A stretch of 64,000 bases of DNA from Hymenobacter rigui (GTDB lineage: Bacteria; Bacteroidota; Bacteroidia; Cytophagales; Hymenobacteraceae): contig NZ_RWIT01000001.1 of assembly GCF_003944715.1 (NCBI RefSeq), positions 744,001-808,000 of the forward strand, read 5' to 3'. Below are positions 52,585 to 62,031 of this stretch, piece by piece. Numbering within the stretch: the first letter of the stretch is position 1; every line of letters begins with the position of its first letter. Both the position numbers and the translations under genes were made by a program. The notes below the pieces were generated by a model that saw only the letters and a program-made list of their open reading frames with translations, was not told the origin of the DNA and did not search any database.

Positions 52585-52776
52585 TTACAAGGCAGTGCCG
52601 CCGTATACCAGCAGCCCCCCAACCAACAGTGCCTTTCCGTTGCGTAGGGCAGCCTGCCCTACACTGTAGGGCACCAGCTCGCCACCCAAGCTGGTAAATT
52701 CGGTTTGGTGATGCAGCAGTGTAGAGTGGCTGGAGCGGGAGCTAGCGGATCGGCGGTGGGCAGCGGGAGCAAACAT
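52585..52776 (-). CDS. Possible small protein
   Basis: A 63-residue open frame with Ser/Arg/His-rich first half and a hydrophobic C-terminus (GKALLVGGLLVYGGTAL). I do not recognise it. It lies alone between the cupredoxin and birA on the same strand. No promoter match was seen and it could be chance. Confidence 0.3.
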   Translation of the reverse strand: MFAPAAHRRSASSRSSHSTLLHHQTEFTSLGGELVPYSVGQAALRNGKALLVGGLLVYGGTAL

Positions 52777-52846
52777 GGAGGATAGCGGTAGATTACTGAA
52801 ACATATCCACCTACTCGGAGCCGCGTGCCAAAAGGTTGCCTGAAAA

Positions 52847-53611
52847 CTAGTGCAGGTACTTAATTTCTTTTAAGTCAAAGTACCGCAGGCCGCTGGTAGT
52901 AGCCAATGCCAGTCGGCCGGCTTCATCCACGCCCACAATCTGCCCGCGCAGCCGCTGCCCGTCAGCCTCATAGTCATGTTCCTCCTGAAACCGGTACAGC
53001 ACCCGCAGATACTCGGTGCGCAGCGCCCCGATGCGGCCGCCGCGCAGCTGCAGATAGCGTCGCTCCAGGCTCTCGAGCAGACGGGCGGCCAGCGTAGACA
53101 CACTATATACGCGCCCGGTAATAGTGACCAGCGACGTGGCCGTAGGCACGGCAAATTGTTGTTGGTTAATATTTATTCCAATCCCCACGATGCTGTGCTG
53201 AATCTTTGCCCCGCTGAGTGTGTTCTCAATCAGAATGCCTCCCAGCTTCTGGCTGCCAAAGAACAGGTCGTTCGGCCACTTCACCCGCAGCTGTGGGTCG
53301 GGGCCGAGCAGCGCGGCCAGCCAGTCGTGCACGGCCAGAGCTACCGCCTGACTCAGCAGAAACTGGTCGGCGGCGGGCAGAAATGCTGGCTTCCAGACTA
53401 CCGACATCGTCAGGTTTTCGCCGGCGGCAGCTTCCCACTGGTTGCCACGTTGGCCGCGTCCGGCGGTCTGTTTGTCGGTAATCACGCAACAACCATCCGT
53501 GGCCCGGTTTTGGACAGCCAATAGCTGTGCCTCCGTGTTCGTGGAGGGGCATTCGGGCAACCAGACAAGCTGTTGGCCCGTGAAGAGCGTTTGGGGGAAT
53601 AGTGCCTCCAC
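52847..53611 (-). CDS. birA: Biotin--[acetyl-CoA-carboxylase] ligase
   Basis: Attaches biotin to the carboxylase carrier protein. From the GTG at 53611 it is 254 residues (MEALFPQTLFTGQQL). Visible motifs: 'CPSTNTEAQLLA', the biotinyl-AMP loop 'TAGRGQRGNQWEAAAGENLT' and 'VKWPNDLFFGSQKLGGILIE'; the C-terminal SH3-like domain ends 'DLKEIKYLH'. There is no N-terminal HTH, so this is the non-repressor class. A TTG at 53647 would add 12 residues, but a -7 box at 53636 implies transcription starts downstream of that codon. Confidence 0.92.
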   Translation of the reverse strand: MEALFPQTLFTGQQLVWLPECPSTNTEAQLLAVQNRATDGCCVITDKQTAGRGQRGNQWEAAAGENLTMSVVWKPAFLPAADQFLLSQAVALAVHDWLAALLGPDPQLRVKWPNDLFFGSQKLGGILIENTLSGAKIQHSIVGIGININQQQFAVPTATSLVTITGRVYSVSTLAARLLESLERRYLQLRGGRIGALRTEYLRVLYRFQEEHDYEADGQRLRGQIVGVDEAGRLALATTSGLRYFDLKEIKYLH

Positions 53612-53635
53612 CTGTTTTTCGTACTTTGTGACGTT

Positions 53636-53643
53636 CAAACCTA
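53636..53643 (-). promoter_or_regulatory. -7 box for birA, overlapping the rsfS leader
   Basis: Minus-strand TAGGTTTG matches TAnnTTTG exactly. It sits between the two divergent starts, and the plus-strand TACTTTG at 53622 is a near match for rsfS. The two promoters would be back to back within about 20 bases. Confidence 0.45.
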
Positions 53644-53653
53644 ACAATACCCT

Positions 53654-54049
53654 ATGAAAAGTACCCTGGTTCGGCAGGATTCGGACAAGTTGGCAGATGT
53701 AGTAGTGCGCGGCATGCAGGAGAAGAAGGCCTCCGACATTGTGGTGCTCAACCTGAAAGACCTCAAAAATGCCGTTGCGGATTATTTCATCATCTGCTCG
53801 GCTTCTTCAGATACCCAAATTGACGCCATTGCGCGCTCCGTCGAGGAAGAAGTAGAAAAGCTCACCGGCCAGAACCCCTGGCAAACGGAAGGCCGCATGA
53901 ACCGGGAATGGGTACTGCTCGACTACGTGGATGTAGTCGTACACGTTTTCCTGCGCGACCGGCGCCAGTTCTACGCGCTGGAAGAACTGTGGGGCGATGC
54001 CGAAATTACGTACGTGGAAGACGAAGTAACTCCGGCGGCCGTAAAGTAA
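53654..54049 (+). CDS. rsfS: Ribosomal silencing factor RsfS
   Basis: A 131-residue protein that binds L14 and keeps the 50S from joining the 30S in starvation. Diagnostic words are 'DYFIICSASSDTQIDAIAR' and 'REWVLLDYVDVVVHVFLRDR', ending 'YALEELWGDAEITYVED'. It is divergent from birA, and ftsH follows after about 100 bases on the same strand, as is often seen in Bacteroidota. Confidence 0.95.
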   Translation: MKSTLVRQDSDKLADVVVRGMQEKKASDIVVLNLKDLKNAVADYFIICSASSDTQIDAIARSVEEEVEKLTGQNPWQTEGRMNREWVLLDYVDVVVHVFLRDRRQFYALEELWGDAEITYVEDEVTPAAVK

Positions 54050-54148
54050 ACTGCGGCCGTTTACGTCTTGCTATAGGCAGGTGGGCTCGCCAACAAACGC
54101 GCGGTTGGCGTGTTCCGCCTTTGTTTTTTGTTCTAGCAACCTCAATAC

Positions 54149-56263
54149 ATGTCTGATACGACGCCCAAAAAGAAAAAGCCTGCGTTGCCTAACCCTGCTC
54201 CTCGGCCGGGTATGCAGCTGTGGGTGCTGGTTGGCTTAGTGGTACTCATCCTGGGGATGGTGTACGTTTCGCGCAGCAACCCGCCGAAAGATATTACCCA
54301 GAAGCAGTTTGAGCAGATGCTCGTGAACGGCGACGTGCGCGACGTAACGCTCAATGGCCGGCAGGTGGAGGTAACGCTTAAGCCGGATGCCGCCAAAAAA
54401 CCGCCCTATAGCAATGACCTCCGCACCCGGGGCCCGTTGGCCCTCAACCAGGGTGGCCCGCAATACGGGTTTCTGGTAGTAGATGGTAAGACGTTCAAGG
54501 AAGACCTCGACAAGCTGCAGGCTACTATTCCGCCGGACCGGCAGGTAGGCCTGAAAGTGGTGCAGGACCAGGGATACGGTGATTTTGTCACTACCTGGGG
54601 CTTTATGATTCTGCTGTTCGTTGGCTTCTGGTTCCTGATGCGCCGCATGAGCGGAGCCGGCGGGCCCGGTGGCCAGATCTTCAACATCGGCAAGTCGCGT
54701 GCGGCTTTGTTTGAAGGTGGCGACAAGGTGAAAATCACCTTTAAAGACGTAGCCGGTCTGGAAGAAGCCAAGGAAGAGGTGCAGGAGATTGTGGAGTTCC
54801 TCAAGAACCCCTCAAAATTCACCATTCTGGGTGGTAAAATCCCGAAAGGTGCGTTGCTGGTAGGTCCTCCCGGTACCGGTAAAACTCTATTGGCCAAAGC
54901 CGTAGCCGGCGAGGCCGACGTGCCCTTCTTCTCCCTGTCGGGCTCTGACTTTGTGGAGATGTTCGTGGGCGTGGGCGCGGCCCGGGTACGTGATTTGTTC
55001 AAACAAGCTAAAGCCAAAGCGCCGTGTATCATCTTTATTGATGAGATTGACGCCATTGGCCGCAGCCGCAGCAAAGGCAATATGCCGGGCGGCAACGATG
55101 AGCGGGAAAACACGCTGAACTCGCTGCTGGTAGAAATGGACGGTTTCGGTACCGACTCCGGGGTTATCATTCTGGCCGCTACCAACCGCCCCGATACGCT
55201 GGACTCGGCCCTGCTGCGTCCCGGCCGCTTCGACCGGCAAATCAGCATCGACAAGCCGGACATCAACGGCCGGACCCAGATTTTCAACGTGCATCTGAAG
55301 CCGCTAACCCTGGGTCCCGATGTGGAAGCCAAGAAGCTGGCCGCCCAGACGCCCGGATTTGCCGGTGCCGAAATTGCCAACGTCTGCAACGAAGCCGCCC
55401 TCATTGCCGCCCGCCGCGACAAGAAGATGGTGACCATGCAGGACTTCACCGATGCCGTGGACCGCGTAATTGGCGGTCTGGAGAAGAAAAATAAAATCAT
55501 CAGCCCCGGTGAAAAGCGGATTGTAGCCTACCACGAAGCCGGCCACGCCATTGCCGGTTGGTTCCTGGAGCACGCCGACCCGTTGGTAAAGGTGAGCATT
55601 GTGCCCCGCGGTGTGGCCGCCCTGGGTTACGCGCAGTATCTGCCCCGCGAGCAGTTCCTGTACAACACCGAGCAGCTCATGGACGAAATGTGCATGACAC
55701 TGGGCGGCCGCGCTGCCGAGGAACTCGTATTCGGCAAGATTTCGACCGGTGCCCTATCCGACCTGGAGCGCATCACCAAGGTGGCTTACAGCATCGTAAC
55801 GATGTACGGCATGAACGCCAAGCTCGGCAACGTGTCCTTCTATGACTCGAAAGGCCAGAACGAATACGGCTTTACCAAGCCATATTCGGAGGCCACGTCG
55901 CAGATGATTGACGAGGAAGTTCGCACCATCATCGAGCAGGCGTACATTCGTACCAAAGAGTTGCTGACCGAGCGTCGGCACGAGCTGGAGGTAGTGGCCA
56001 AAGAGCTGCTGGAAAAGGAAATCCTGCTACAGGATGACCTGGAGCGTCTCGTGGGCAAGCGTCCCTTCGACAGTCAGACGACGTATCAGGCCCACATGGC
56101 GGGCACCGACCGCTCGGAAACCCTGAGCGAGCGGAAGCAGGAACACGCCGGTTTGCCCCTGGGTAATGACCTGCCCGACCTTAACCTGCCCGGCGTACCC
56201 AACGACTCAAACCCGTCGGATGCTCCTTCCGAGCCAAACGGTTCTGCAGTGACACCTGTATAA
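54149..56263 (+). CDS. ftsH: ATP-dependent zinc metalloprotease FtsH
   Basis: Membrane AAA+ protease that degrades damaged membrane and regulatory proteins. 704 residues: a Lys/Pro-rich cytosolic start, membrane helix 1 (about 28-46), periplasmic domain, helix 2 (about 150-167), AAA+ module with Walker [14 protein letters not shown] (about 237) and Walker B '[11 protein letters not shown]', and the protease with zinc motif HEAGHA (about 461). The third zinc ligand lies in '[14 protein letters not shown]'. The acidic, Pro-rich tail (from about 650) is variable. The ATG start is clear. Confidence 0.97.
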   Translation: MSDTTPKKKKPALPNPAPRPGMQLWVLVGLVVLILGMVYVSRSNPPKDITQKQFEQMLVNGDVRDVTLNGRQVEVTLKPDAAKKPPYSNDLRTRGPLALNQGGPQYGFLVVDGKTFKEDLDKLQATIPPDRQVGLKVVQDQGYGDFVTTWGFMILLFVGFWFLMRRMSGAGGPGGQIFNIGKSRAALFEGGDKVKITFKDVAGLEEAKEEVQEIVEFLKNPSKFTILGGKIPKGALLVGPPGTGKTLLAKAVAGEADVPFFSLSGSDFVEMFVGVGAARVRDLFKQAKAKAPCIIFIDEIDAIGRSRSKGNMPGGNDERENTLNSLLVEMDGFGTDSGVIILAATNRPDTLDSALLRPGRFDRQISIDKPDINGRTQIFNVHLKPLTLGPDVEAKKLAAQTPGFAGAEIANVCNEAALIAARRDKKMVTMQDFTDAVDRVIGGLEKKNKIISPGEKRIVAYHEAGHAIAGWFLEHADPLVKVSIVPRGVAALGYAQYLPREQFLYNTEQLMDEMCMTLGGRAAEELVFGKISTGALSDLERITKVAYSIVTMYGMNAKLGNVSFYDSKGQNEYGFTKPYSEATSQMIDEEVRTIIEQAYIRTKELLTERRHELEVVAKELLEKEILLQDDLERLVGKRPFDSQTTYQAHMAGTDRSETLSERKQEHAGLPLGNDLPDLNLPGVPNDSNPSDAPSEPNGSAVTPV

Positions 56264-56282
56264 GCTGTTGCTTGAATTTCTG

Positions 56283-56316
56283 AAAAAGCCCGCCCGCAAC
56301 GGCGGGCTTTTTCTTT
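56283..56316 (+). terminator. Terminator of ftsH
   Basis: AAAAAGCCCGCC and GGCGGGCTTTTT form a perfect stem with a short loop and T run, 20 bases past the ftsH stop. Confidence 0.9.
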
Positions 56317-56376
56317 TTGCGTGCTACCTTCTGCTCCTGATTTCAGCCCCGCCCGAAACCCCGTACCTTTACTGCC

Positions 56377-57039
56377 ATGTCGGATACCTCGCGTGATATA
56401 GTGCTGCGCCGCATTCGGGAATCGTTACGCCAGCCGGCTTCGCAGCCGGAGCGGCCGGATTTTGCGGAACCGTTGCATCCCCGGCCCGCTCCCGGCGACG
56501 ACCTAGCGGTGCTGTTCGCCCAAAGCTTTGTACGGGTGGGGGGTGTTTTTTTCTTCTGTGAGTCGGTAGAGCACTTCTACGATCAACTCTTTGCCTACAA
56601 GCAGGAGAAAAACCTGGAGTACCTGTACGTGTGGGAGCCGGAGCTGAAAAAGCTGCTGCACGAGGGCAACATCGTATTTCAAGGCGACGAAACCGATTTT
56701 CAGGACCACGCGGAAGCCGGACTAACCACGTGTGAGGCCCTGGTGGCCCGCACCGGGAGTGTGCTGGTATCGGCCGCTACGGGTAGTGGCCGCCGCCTGA
56801 GCATCTACCCCGATCAGCACCTGATTCTGGCCCGCACCTCACAGGTGGTAACCGACATTGCCGATGGCCTGAAGCTGCTGCAGCAAAAGTACGGGACCGA
56901 CAAGCTGCCCTCCATGATGTCCCTGACCACGGGACCCAGCCGCACGGCGGATATTGAAAAAACGCTGGTGCTGGGCGCGCATGGCCCGCGCAGCATTGTG
57001 CTCTTTTTACTGGATGACGCGCCCGCCGCAACTACCTGA
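56377..57039 (+). CDS. LUD-domain protein (LutC/YkgG-like)
   Basis: A 220-residue protein of the LUD family. The pattern 'AGLTTCEALVARTGSVLVSA', 'GRRLSIYPDQHLILARTSQV' and 'PSRTADIEKTLVLGAHGP' matches LutC, part of lactate utilisation operons in other bacteria. LutA and LutB are not beside it, and stand-alone members are common in Bacteroidota, so a lactate role is not assured. Near-consensus TACCTTTA at about 56363 may be its -7 box. The next gene overlaps its end by 26 bases. Confidence 0.9.
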   Translation: MSDTSRDIVLRRIRESLRQPASQPERPDFAEPLHPRPAPGDDLAVLFAQSFVRVGGVFFFCESVEHFYDQLFAYKQEKNLEYLYVWEPELKKLLHEGNIVFQGDETDFQDHAEAGLTTCEALVARTGSVLVSAATGSGRRLSIYPDQHLILARTSQVVTDIADGLKLLQQKYGTDKLPSMMSLTTGPSRTADIEKTLVLGAHGPRSIVLFLLDDAPAATT

Positions 57040-57802
57040 CCTGGCTTTGCCCCCCGGCCGCCGGGTGTACTTTGCTTCCGATTTTCACTTGGGTGCCCCC
57101 GATGCAGCCCGCTCCCGGGAGCGGGAGCAACGTATTGTGCGCTGGCTCGACGCGGCTGCCCGCGACGCGGCGGCCATTTACCTGCTGGGCGACATCTTCG
57201 ATTTCTGGTTTGAGTACCGCCACGCCATTCCGCGTGGGTTTATCCGGCTGCAGGGTAAGCTGGCGGAACTCACGGACGCCGGTATTCCGGTGACGTTCTT
57301 CACCGGCAACCACGATATGTGGATGTTCGATTACTTCACCCAGGAGCTCAATATTCCGATCCTGCGGCACCCGGTGAGTCAGCGCATCGGTGGGCACCAA
57401 TTCCACATCGGCCACGGGGATGGCCTGGGTCCCGGCGACCACACGTACAAAATGCTGAAGCGGGTATTTGCCTCGCCGGTGGCGCAATGGCTGTTTGCAC
57501 GGCTGCATCCCAACCTAGGCATTGGCATTGCTAACCGCTGGAGCCGGCACAGCCGCCTGCAGAACGGCGTGGCCGACGAGCAGTATTTCGGCGAAGATGA
57601 GTGGCTGCTGACCTATTGCCGGGAAGTGCAGCAGCAGTTTCCCCACGAGTATTATGTATTCGGTCATCGCCACCTACCCCTGGATGTGGAAGTAGCTCCC
57701 GGCAGCCGTTACGTGAACCTGGGAGAATGGGTCAATTATTGCTCCTACGGCGTATATGATGGGCAACAGCTGGCACTTCGGCATTATGAAACGGTCCGTT
57801 AG
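57014..57802 (+). CDS. lpxH: UDP-2,3-diacylglucosamine diphosphatase (LpxH-like)
   Basis: Lipid A pathway enzyme that hydrolyses UDP-2,3-diacylglucosamine to lipid X; a calcineurin-like metallophosphoesterase at the inner membrane face. The 262 residues keep the metal set in order: DFHLGAP, GDIFDFWFEYRHA, GNHDMWMFDYF, 'HIGHGDGLGPGD' and 'VFGHRHLP'. ATG 57014 overlaps the preceding gene and begins a Pro-rich lead (MTRPPQLPDLALPPG). Its stop in turn overlaps the next gene by 17 bases, so the three are translationally linked. Confidence 0.92.
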   Translation: MTRPPQLPDLALPPGRRVYFASDFHLGAPDAARSREREQRIVRWLDAAARDAAAIYLLGDIFDFWFEYRHAIPRGFIRLQGKLAELTDAGIPVTFFTGNHDMWMFDYFTQELNIPILRHPVSQRIGGHQFHIGHGDGLGPGDHTYKMLKRVFASPVAQWLFARLHPNLGIGIANRWSRHSRLQNGVADEQYFGEDEWLLTYCREVQQQFPHEYYVFGHRHLPLDVEVAPGSRYVNLGEWVNYCSYGVYDGQQLALRHYETVR

Positions 57803-58694
57803 CCGGTGGAAATGCACTGGGGCCGCGCTGGCACTGCTTGTCTTGCCGGTAGCTGAATTGTTGGCTCAGACTACTGCCCCGGCCGCCGATTCTGTTGCTC
57901 CGGCCGGGCAGGCGGCTCCGGTGGTGAGCTTGCCCGGCACCGCTGCTCCAGCCGGCGCAGGGTGGCAGTTGGTGCGCACCATCAGCCTGCCGCAGCCGGG
58001 CGCCGCTTCCCTCGACCGGCGCGGCAATTTCTACGTGACGGATGCGCAAAACAACCTGCATCAGTACAGTCCCGATGGGCAGGCCCTGAATACGTACTCG
58101 CCGGCGCAGCCAGGCCATACTATGCAGGTAGAAGCCTGGAATACGGCCAAAGTGCTGGTGTTTTATGATGACCGGCAGCAACTGGTGCTTCTTGACCGGT
58201 TTCTGGCCCCTATTTCGGAGCTGGCCCTCCCGGAGTATCTCGACGGGCAGGCCCGCGTGGCCACACTGGCCCCCGACGACCGGTTCTGGCTGCTCAACGA
58301 ATCGGACCTGACGCTGCGGCAACTAGACGTCAACCAGAAGCGCTTCACCATTACCACGCCGCTGGATCTGCTGATTGGCCGCTCCCGGCCCGATTTCCGG
58401 TTTTTGCGCGAGTATCAGAACAACCTGTACCTGGTGGACCGCACCAGCGGTGTATATGTGTTCGATAACCTGGGCAACTACCGCAAAAAGCTACCGTTCA
58501 CTGGTCTGACGCACGTGGGCTTCCGGGGCGACGAGCTTTATTATCAGACCGCCGACGAGGTGCATTTTTTTCACTTATACACATTCCAGGAGCGGATGCT
58601 GCGGTTACCCGTCGCGGGTGCCACGCAAGTGCTGATGAGTGAGCAGTACCTGTATCTGAGCTTACCTACGGGAGTGCAGGTGTACAAAATGTAG
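57786..58694 (+). CDS. Secreted propeller-like protein
   Basis: A 302-residue protein with a signal peptide (about 1-28, ending ELLAQ) and an Ala/Pro linker, then a repeated beta pattern as in NHL or six-bladed propellers: 'AASLDRRGNFYVTDAQNNLH', 'RTSGVYVFDNLGNYRKKLPF', 'ATQVLMSEQYLYLSLPTGVQ'. No enzyme motif is seen. The frame is open 10 codons upstream, but ATG 57786 starts the signal peptide. It overlaps the lpxH stop. Confidence 0.82.
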   Translation: MKRSVSRWKCTGAALALLVLPVAELLAQTTAPAADSVAPAGQAAPVVSLPGTAAPAGAGWQLVRTISLPQPGAASLDRRGNFYVTDAQNNLHQYSPDGQALNTYSPAQPGHTMQVEAWNTAKVLVFYDDRQQLVLLDRFLAPISELALPEYLDGQARVATLAPDDRFWLLNESDLTLRQLDVNQKRFTITTPLDLLIGRSRPDFRFLREYQNNLYLVDRTSGVYVFDNLGNYRKKLPFTGLTHVGFRGDELYYQTADEVHFFHLYTFQERMLRLPVAGATQVLMSEQYLYLSLPTGVQVYKM

Positions 58695-58974
58695 GCTGCC
58701 CGCCTGAGAGGCTACTCCCGGATAAAACGCAAGTAGTAACGTAGCCTTCTTCTGCGGGAAACAACTAGAAGTTGATTGCAGGGGCCAGGGTTGCTAAGAT
58801 GGGTATTGATGCAGGCCGTGGTGCTACGGCTACCGACAACAGTTTTCATTGGGAAAGCAAAAGGTTATCCATTCGTTGGCCTTGTTGGTGAAGCCTGCGG
58901 TGCAACGAGTTGCAATGCCAAAATTTCGCCTTGGTTGGCAGCCCCTGGGCGAAACGAGCCGCTTGATTTCTGCC
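58695..58974. other. Intergenic stretch before the T9SS subtilase gene
   Basis: Nothing was recognised: no terminator hairpin, RNA gene or convincing reading frame. A 118-codon plus-strand frame starting at 58776 overlaps the subtilase start out of frame and is treated as chance. Confidence 0.5.
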
Positions 58975-58982
58975 TACATTTG
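58975..58982 (+). promoter_or_regulatory. Candidate -7 box for the subtilase gene
   Basis: TACATTTG matches TAnnTTTG exactly, 62 bases before the ATG at 59045. The -33 position is not recognisable. Confidence 0.45.
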
Positions 58983-59044
58983 AAAGTAGCCGCCTTGGTG
59001 GCTACCCGCCGCCACTCTGCTCTGTCACAACCAACTCTGCCCGT

Positions 59045-61666
59045 ATGTCCATTGCCGAATTTTGCCGCACTGGCACGCTATTCCTGTTGTTTAGCACAAG
59101 CACAGTGGCGGCGTGGGCGCAGCAAAAGGTAATGCCCTCTGCCAACCGGCTGGCACCCGGTCTGGATGTCGGCACCACGCGCCGGGTGCTGCGGGTAAGC
59201 GTTACTGATGAGGCGGCTTTTCGGCAGTGGCTGGGTCAGGCGTATCCGCAGGCTGTAGTGCGGCCCGAGGCCGGCTACGCCCGGCTGTTGCGGGTACAGC
59301 AAGTGCCCGCCTCGGTGCTGGCGGCCTGCCCCTGGGTAGGGTTTGTGCAGGCCGCTGACCGACCCGCCCGGCCCGAGCGCCAGCTCAACGGTGCCGACCT
59401 TACGGCCAACAAAGTAACCGCTGTGCACGCCCGCTACCCCCGCATTACGGGTCAGGGGCTTACGGTTTCAGTAAAGGAAAGTCCGTTAGATATCAATGAT
59501 ATTGACTTCAAAGGGCGTCTGGTAAATCCCGATCCGCAGGCCCAGTTGCTGAACTCGCACTCCACCATCATGACTACCCTGATTGCGGGCGGTGGTAATT
59601 CCTCTCCCAACGGCAAAGGGGCGGCCTGGCAGGCCCGGATAGCTCAATCCAGCTATGATAACCTATTGCCCGACGATGGACCGGGGCTGGCGGCGCAGGG
59701 GGTATCGGTGCAGAACCACTCGTACGGGGTAAGTGTGGAGAACTTCTACGGCCAGGAGGCCCGTGCCTACGACCAGCAGACCCGTCAGTATCCCAGCCTA
59801 TTACACGTGTTTTCGGCCGGCAACTCTGGCAACCAGCCGGGACCAGCTGGTACGTACGCGGGCCTGGCGGGTACCGGCAACATTACTGGCGAGTTCAAGA
59901 ATTCCAAAAACAGCCTGAGCGTGGGCGCTACCGATGCCCTGGGCCAAGTCGCGCCGCTCAGTTCCCGCGGCCCCGCCGCCGATGGCCGCGTGAAGCCCGA
60001 ACTGGTAGCCTTCGGCGACGGGGGCTCCTCCGATGCCGCTGCGCTGGTATCCGGAGCTAGTCTGCTCACGCAGCACGCCTATAAGGAGCGGTACGGGACG
60101 CTGCCTTCAGCTGCTTTGGTTAAAGCGGTGCTGCTGAATACGGCCGACGACACCGGCCGCCCCAATGTGGACTTTACGGCGGGCTATGGCCAGCTGGACG
60201 CGCTGGGAGCCGTGAAAACAATGCTGGAAGGTCGTTTTCGGGAAGGAACAATTACGCAGGGCGACAGGCAGGGAATATCTATTCCGGTGCCGGTCGGTAC
60301 CCACCGCCTGAAAATCACTCTGGCCTGGACCGACCCGGAAGCGGCTGCCAACGCGGCTACCGCGCTGGTAAATGACCTGGATATGACCCTGGTGGACAGG
60401 AACGGTACGCAGGTATGGCAGCCCTGGACGCTCAGCTCGTATCCGCACCTCGATTCGCTGGCGCTGCCCGCCCGCCGCCGACCCAACCACCGCGACAATG
60501 TGGAGCAGATTACCCTGGAGAATCCGTCGGCCGCAGGTGCCTATATGGTGCAGATCAGTGGATTTCGGGTGGCGCAGGGCCCACAGGCGTACAGCCTTAC
60601 CTACGAGTTCGAATCGGACCTGACGTGGGTGCATCCTTCCAAAGCCCGTAACCTGCGGGCGGCCGAGTCGGCGCTGCTGCGCTGGCAGTGGGCGGGGCCG
60701 GCCACGGCAGCCCGGCTGGAGTACCGACCCATCGGGCAGACAGCTTGGAGTGTAGTCAGCCCTTCGCTGGACCTGGCCCAGCAAACCTTCCGCTGGACGG
60801 CTCCCGCCACCACCGAAGTTGCTCAGCTGCGGCTCCTGACCGGCGCAGGCGCCACCGAGTCGGATACATTTTTCGTGGCGCGCCCCCTCATGCTGGATGT
60901 AGGCTACAATTGCCCCGATGGCACCCTGCTTACGTGGAACCGGGTGCCCGGCGCGTCGCACTATCAGGTATATGTGCTGGGGGCCACCCAACTGGAGCCC
61001 TTCCGGCTGCTGTCGGATACAATGCTGCTGCTTACGCCCGCTGAGGCTGCGGCCCGGTACTATGCCGTAGCCCCGGTTATCCGGGGGCGCACCGGTGAGC
61101 GAGGCAGCACGGTAAATGTCACGCAGGCTGAGTATGGCTGCTACATCCGTTCGTTTCTGCCCCGGCAGGCAGTAATGGACACGGTGCAGTTCAATCTGAT
61201 ACTGGGCACCACCTACCGGCTCCAGACCATTGCACTGGAGCGCCGCAACCCCGATGGCAGCTTTACCAGCGTGCAGACCCTCACGACCAACCTGCCGCTC
61301 GCCACGCGGCTCACCGATCCGCAGCCGCTACCTGGTGGGGCGGGGTACCGCGTCCGGCTACAGCTCAGCACCGGCCAGACGGTGTATAGTCAAGTGGAAG
61401 AAGTGTATTTCGTGCCAACTGTGACCGATGTGCAGGTGTATCCGGTGCCTGTAACCGCCGGAGAACCACTTACTGTGGTGGGGCCTCCCGATAAAGCGTT
61501 GCGCGTGCGGTTGTTTGATGTGGTAGGCCACCTGCAACGTGACCTGACCACCGACGACAGCATTATTAAAGCACTGGATACACATGGTCTGCGGCCCGGG
61601 ACCTACCTGCTGCGCATAAGCATACCGGGTGGCCGCGAAATTACCCGGCGCATCCTGATATTATAA
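59045..61666 (+). CDS. S8 family (subtilisin-like) protein with T9SS sorting domain and altered active site
   Basis: An 873-residue exported protein: signal peptide (about 1-25), a propeptide-like region, then a subtilase domain (about 120-400). The histidine loop is 'NSHSTIMTTLIAGG' (His172), the oxyanion Asn is in 'QNHSYGV', and 'VFSAGNSGN' and GSSDAAALVSG (Ser329) follow. The expected Asp loop (VIDTG) reads VKESP, with Glu145 in place of Asp. Next come a beta domain (about 400-500), FN3-like segments (about 515-720) and a C-terminal sorting domain (about 790-873, 'VQVYPVPVTAGEP', 'GLRPGTYLLRIS'). Activity is therefore uncertain. Confidence 0.88.
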   Translation: MSIAEFCRTGTLFLLFSTSTVAAWAQQKVMPSANRLAPGLDVGTTRRVLRVSVTDEAAFRQWLGQAYPQAVVRPEAGYARLLRVQQVPASVLAACPWVGFVQAADRPARPERQLNGADLTANKVTAVHARYPRITGQGLTVSVKESPLDINDIDFKGRLVNPDPQAQLLNSHSTIMTTLIAGGGNSSPNGKGAAWQARIAQSSYDNLLPDDGPGLAAQGVSVQNHSYGVSVENFYGQEARAYDQQTRQYPSLLHVFSAGNSGNQPGPAGTYAGLAGTGNITGEFKNSKNSLSVGATDALGQVAPLSSRGPAADGRVKPELVAFGDGGSSDAAALVSGASLLTQHAYKERYGTLPSAALVKAVLLNTADDTGRPNVDFTAGYGQLDALGAVKTMLEGRFREGTITQGDRQGISIPVPVGTHRLKITLAWTDPEAAANAATALVNDLDMTLVDRNGTQVWQPWTLSSYPHLDSLALPARRRPNHRDNVEQITLENPSAAGAYMVQISGFRVAQGPQAYSLTYEFESDLTWVHPSKARNLRAAESALLRWQWAGPATAARLEYRPIGQTAWSVVSPSLDLAQQTFRWTAPATTEVAQLRLLTGAGATESDTFFVARPLMLDVGYNCPDGTLLTWNRVPGASHYQVYVLGATQLEPFRLLSDTMLLLTPAEAAARYYAVAPVIRGRTGERGSTVNVTQAEYGCYIRSFLPRQAVMDTVQFNLILGTTYRLQTIALERRNPDGSFTSVQTLTTNLPLATRLTDPQPLPGGAGYRVRLQLSTGQTVYSQVEEVYFVPTVTDVQVYPVPVTAGEPLTVVGPPDKALRVRLFDVVGHLQRDLTTDDSIIKALDTHGLRPGTYLLRISIPGGREITRRILIL

Positions 61667-61963
61667 GCCAGCCGGTTGGCTGTACAAAAACGGCTCCGGA
61701 GGTTACTCAACTCCCGGTATTCCACCCTGCAGGTTGCCGCCGGCCGCATCGGTAAACGATTTGCGTGAAGCTATTATGATAAGTAATATGTTGTAATTCA
61801 ATTGGATGAATCAACTGCAGTGCCGAGGGGCGTAGCTGCATGTCGTAGCTGAGCAGTTTCATGCAAATGATGACACCCAAAGGAATATTCTTGTGCCGTG
61901 CTGATGGCTGTCTGAATCGCTCCTCACGGTAACGCAGGTAAACGGCAGAGTGAGCCGCCCGTA
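61667..61963. other. Intergenic stretch between subtilase and M57 genes
   Basis: About 300 bases with no gene or RNA recognised; it ends at a perfect palindrome. The right part is mixed in composition and shows no repeat to the rest of the window. Confidence 0.5.
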
Positions 61964-62017
61964 CGTAAACACAAAACGCCCCCGACTCAGCTGAGTCGGG
62001 GGCGTTTTGTGTTTACG
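61964..62017. terminator. 54-bp perfect palindrome without loop
   Basis: Left half 61964-61990 (CGTAAACACAAAACGCCCCC, then GACTCAG) is the exact complement of 61991-62017. Runs of A and T in the outer stem allow terminator use on either strand, and it lies 14 bases beyond the M57 stop. Confidence 0.85.
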
Positions 62018-62031
62018 CTAAGCTGGGTAGC

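Noticed and set aside
58776..59132. A 118-codon frame before the subtilase
   Set aside because: Overlaps the subtilase start out of frame, has no signal peptide or family pattern.
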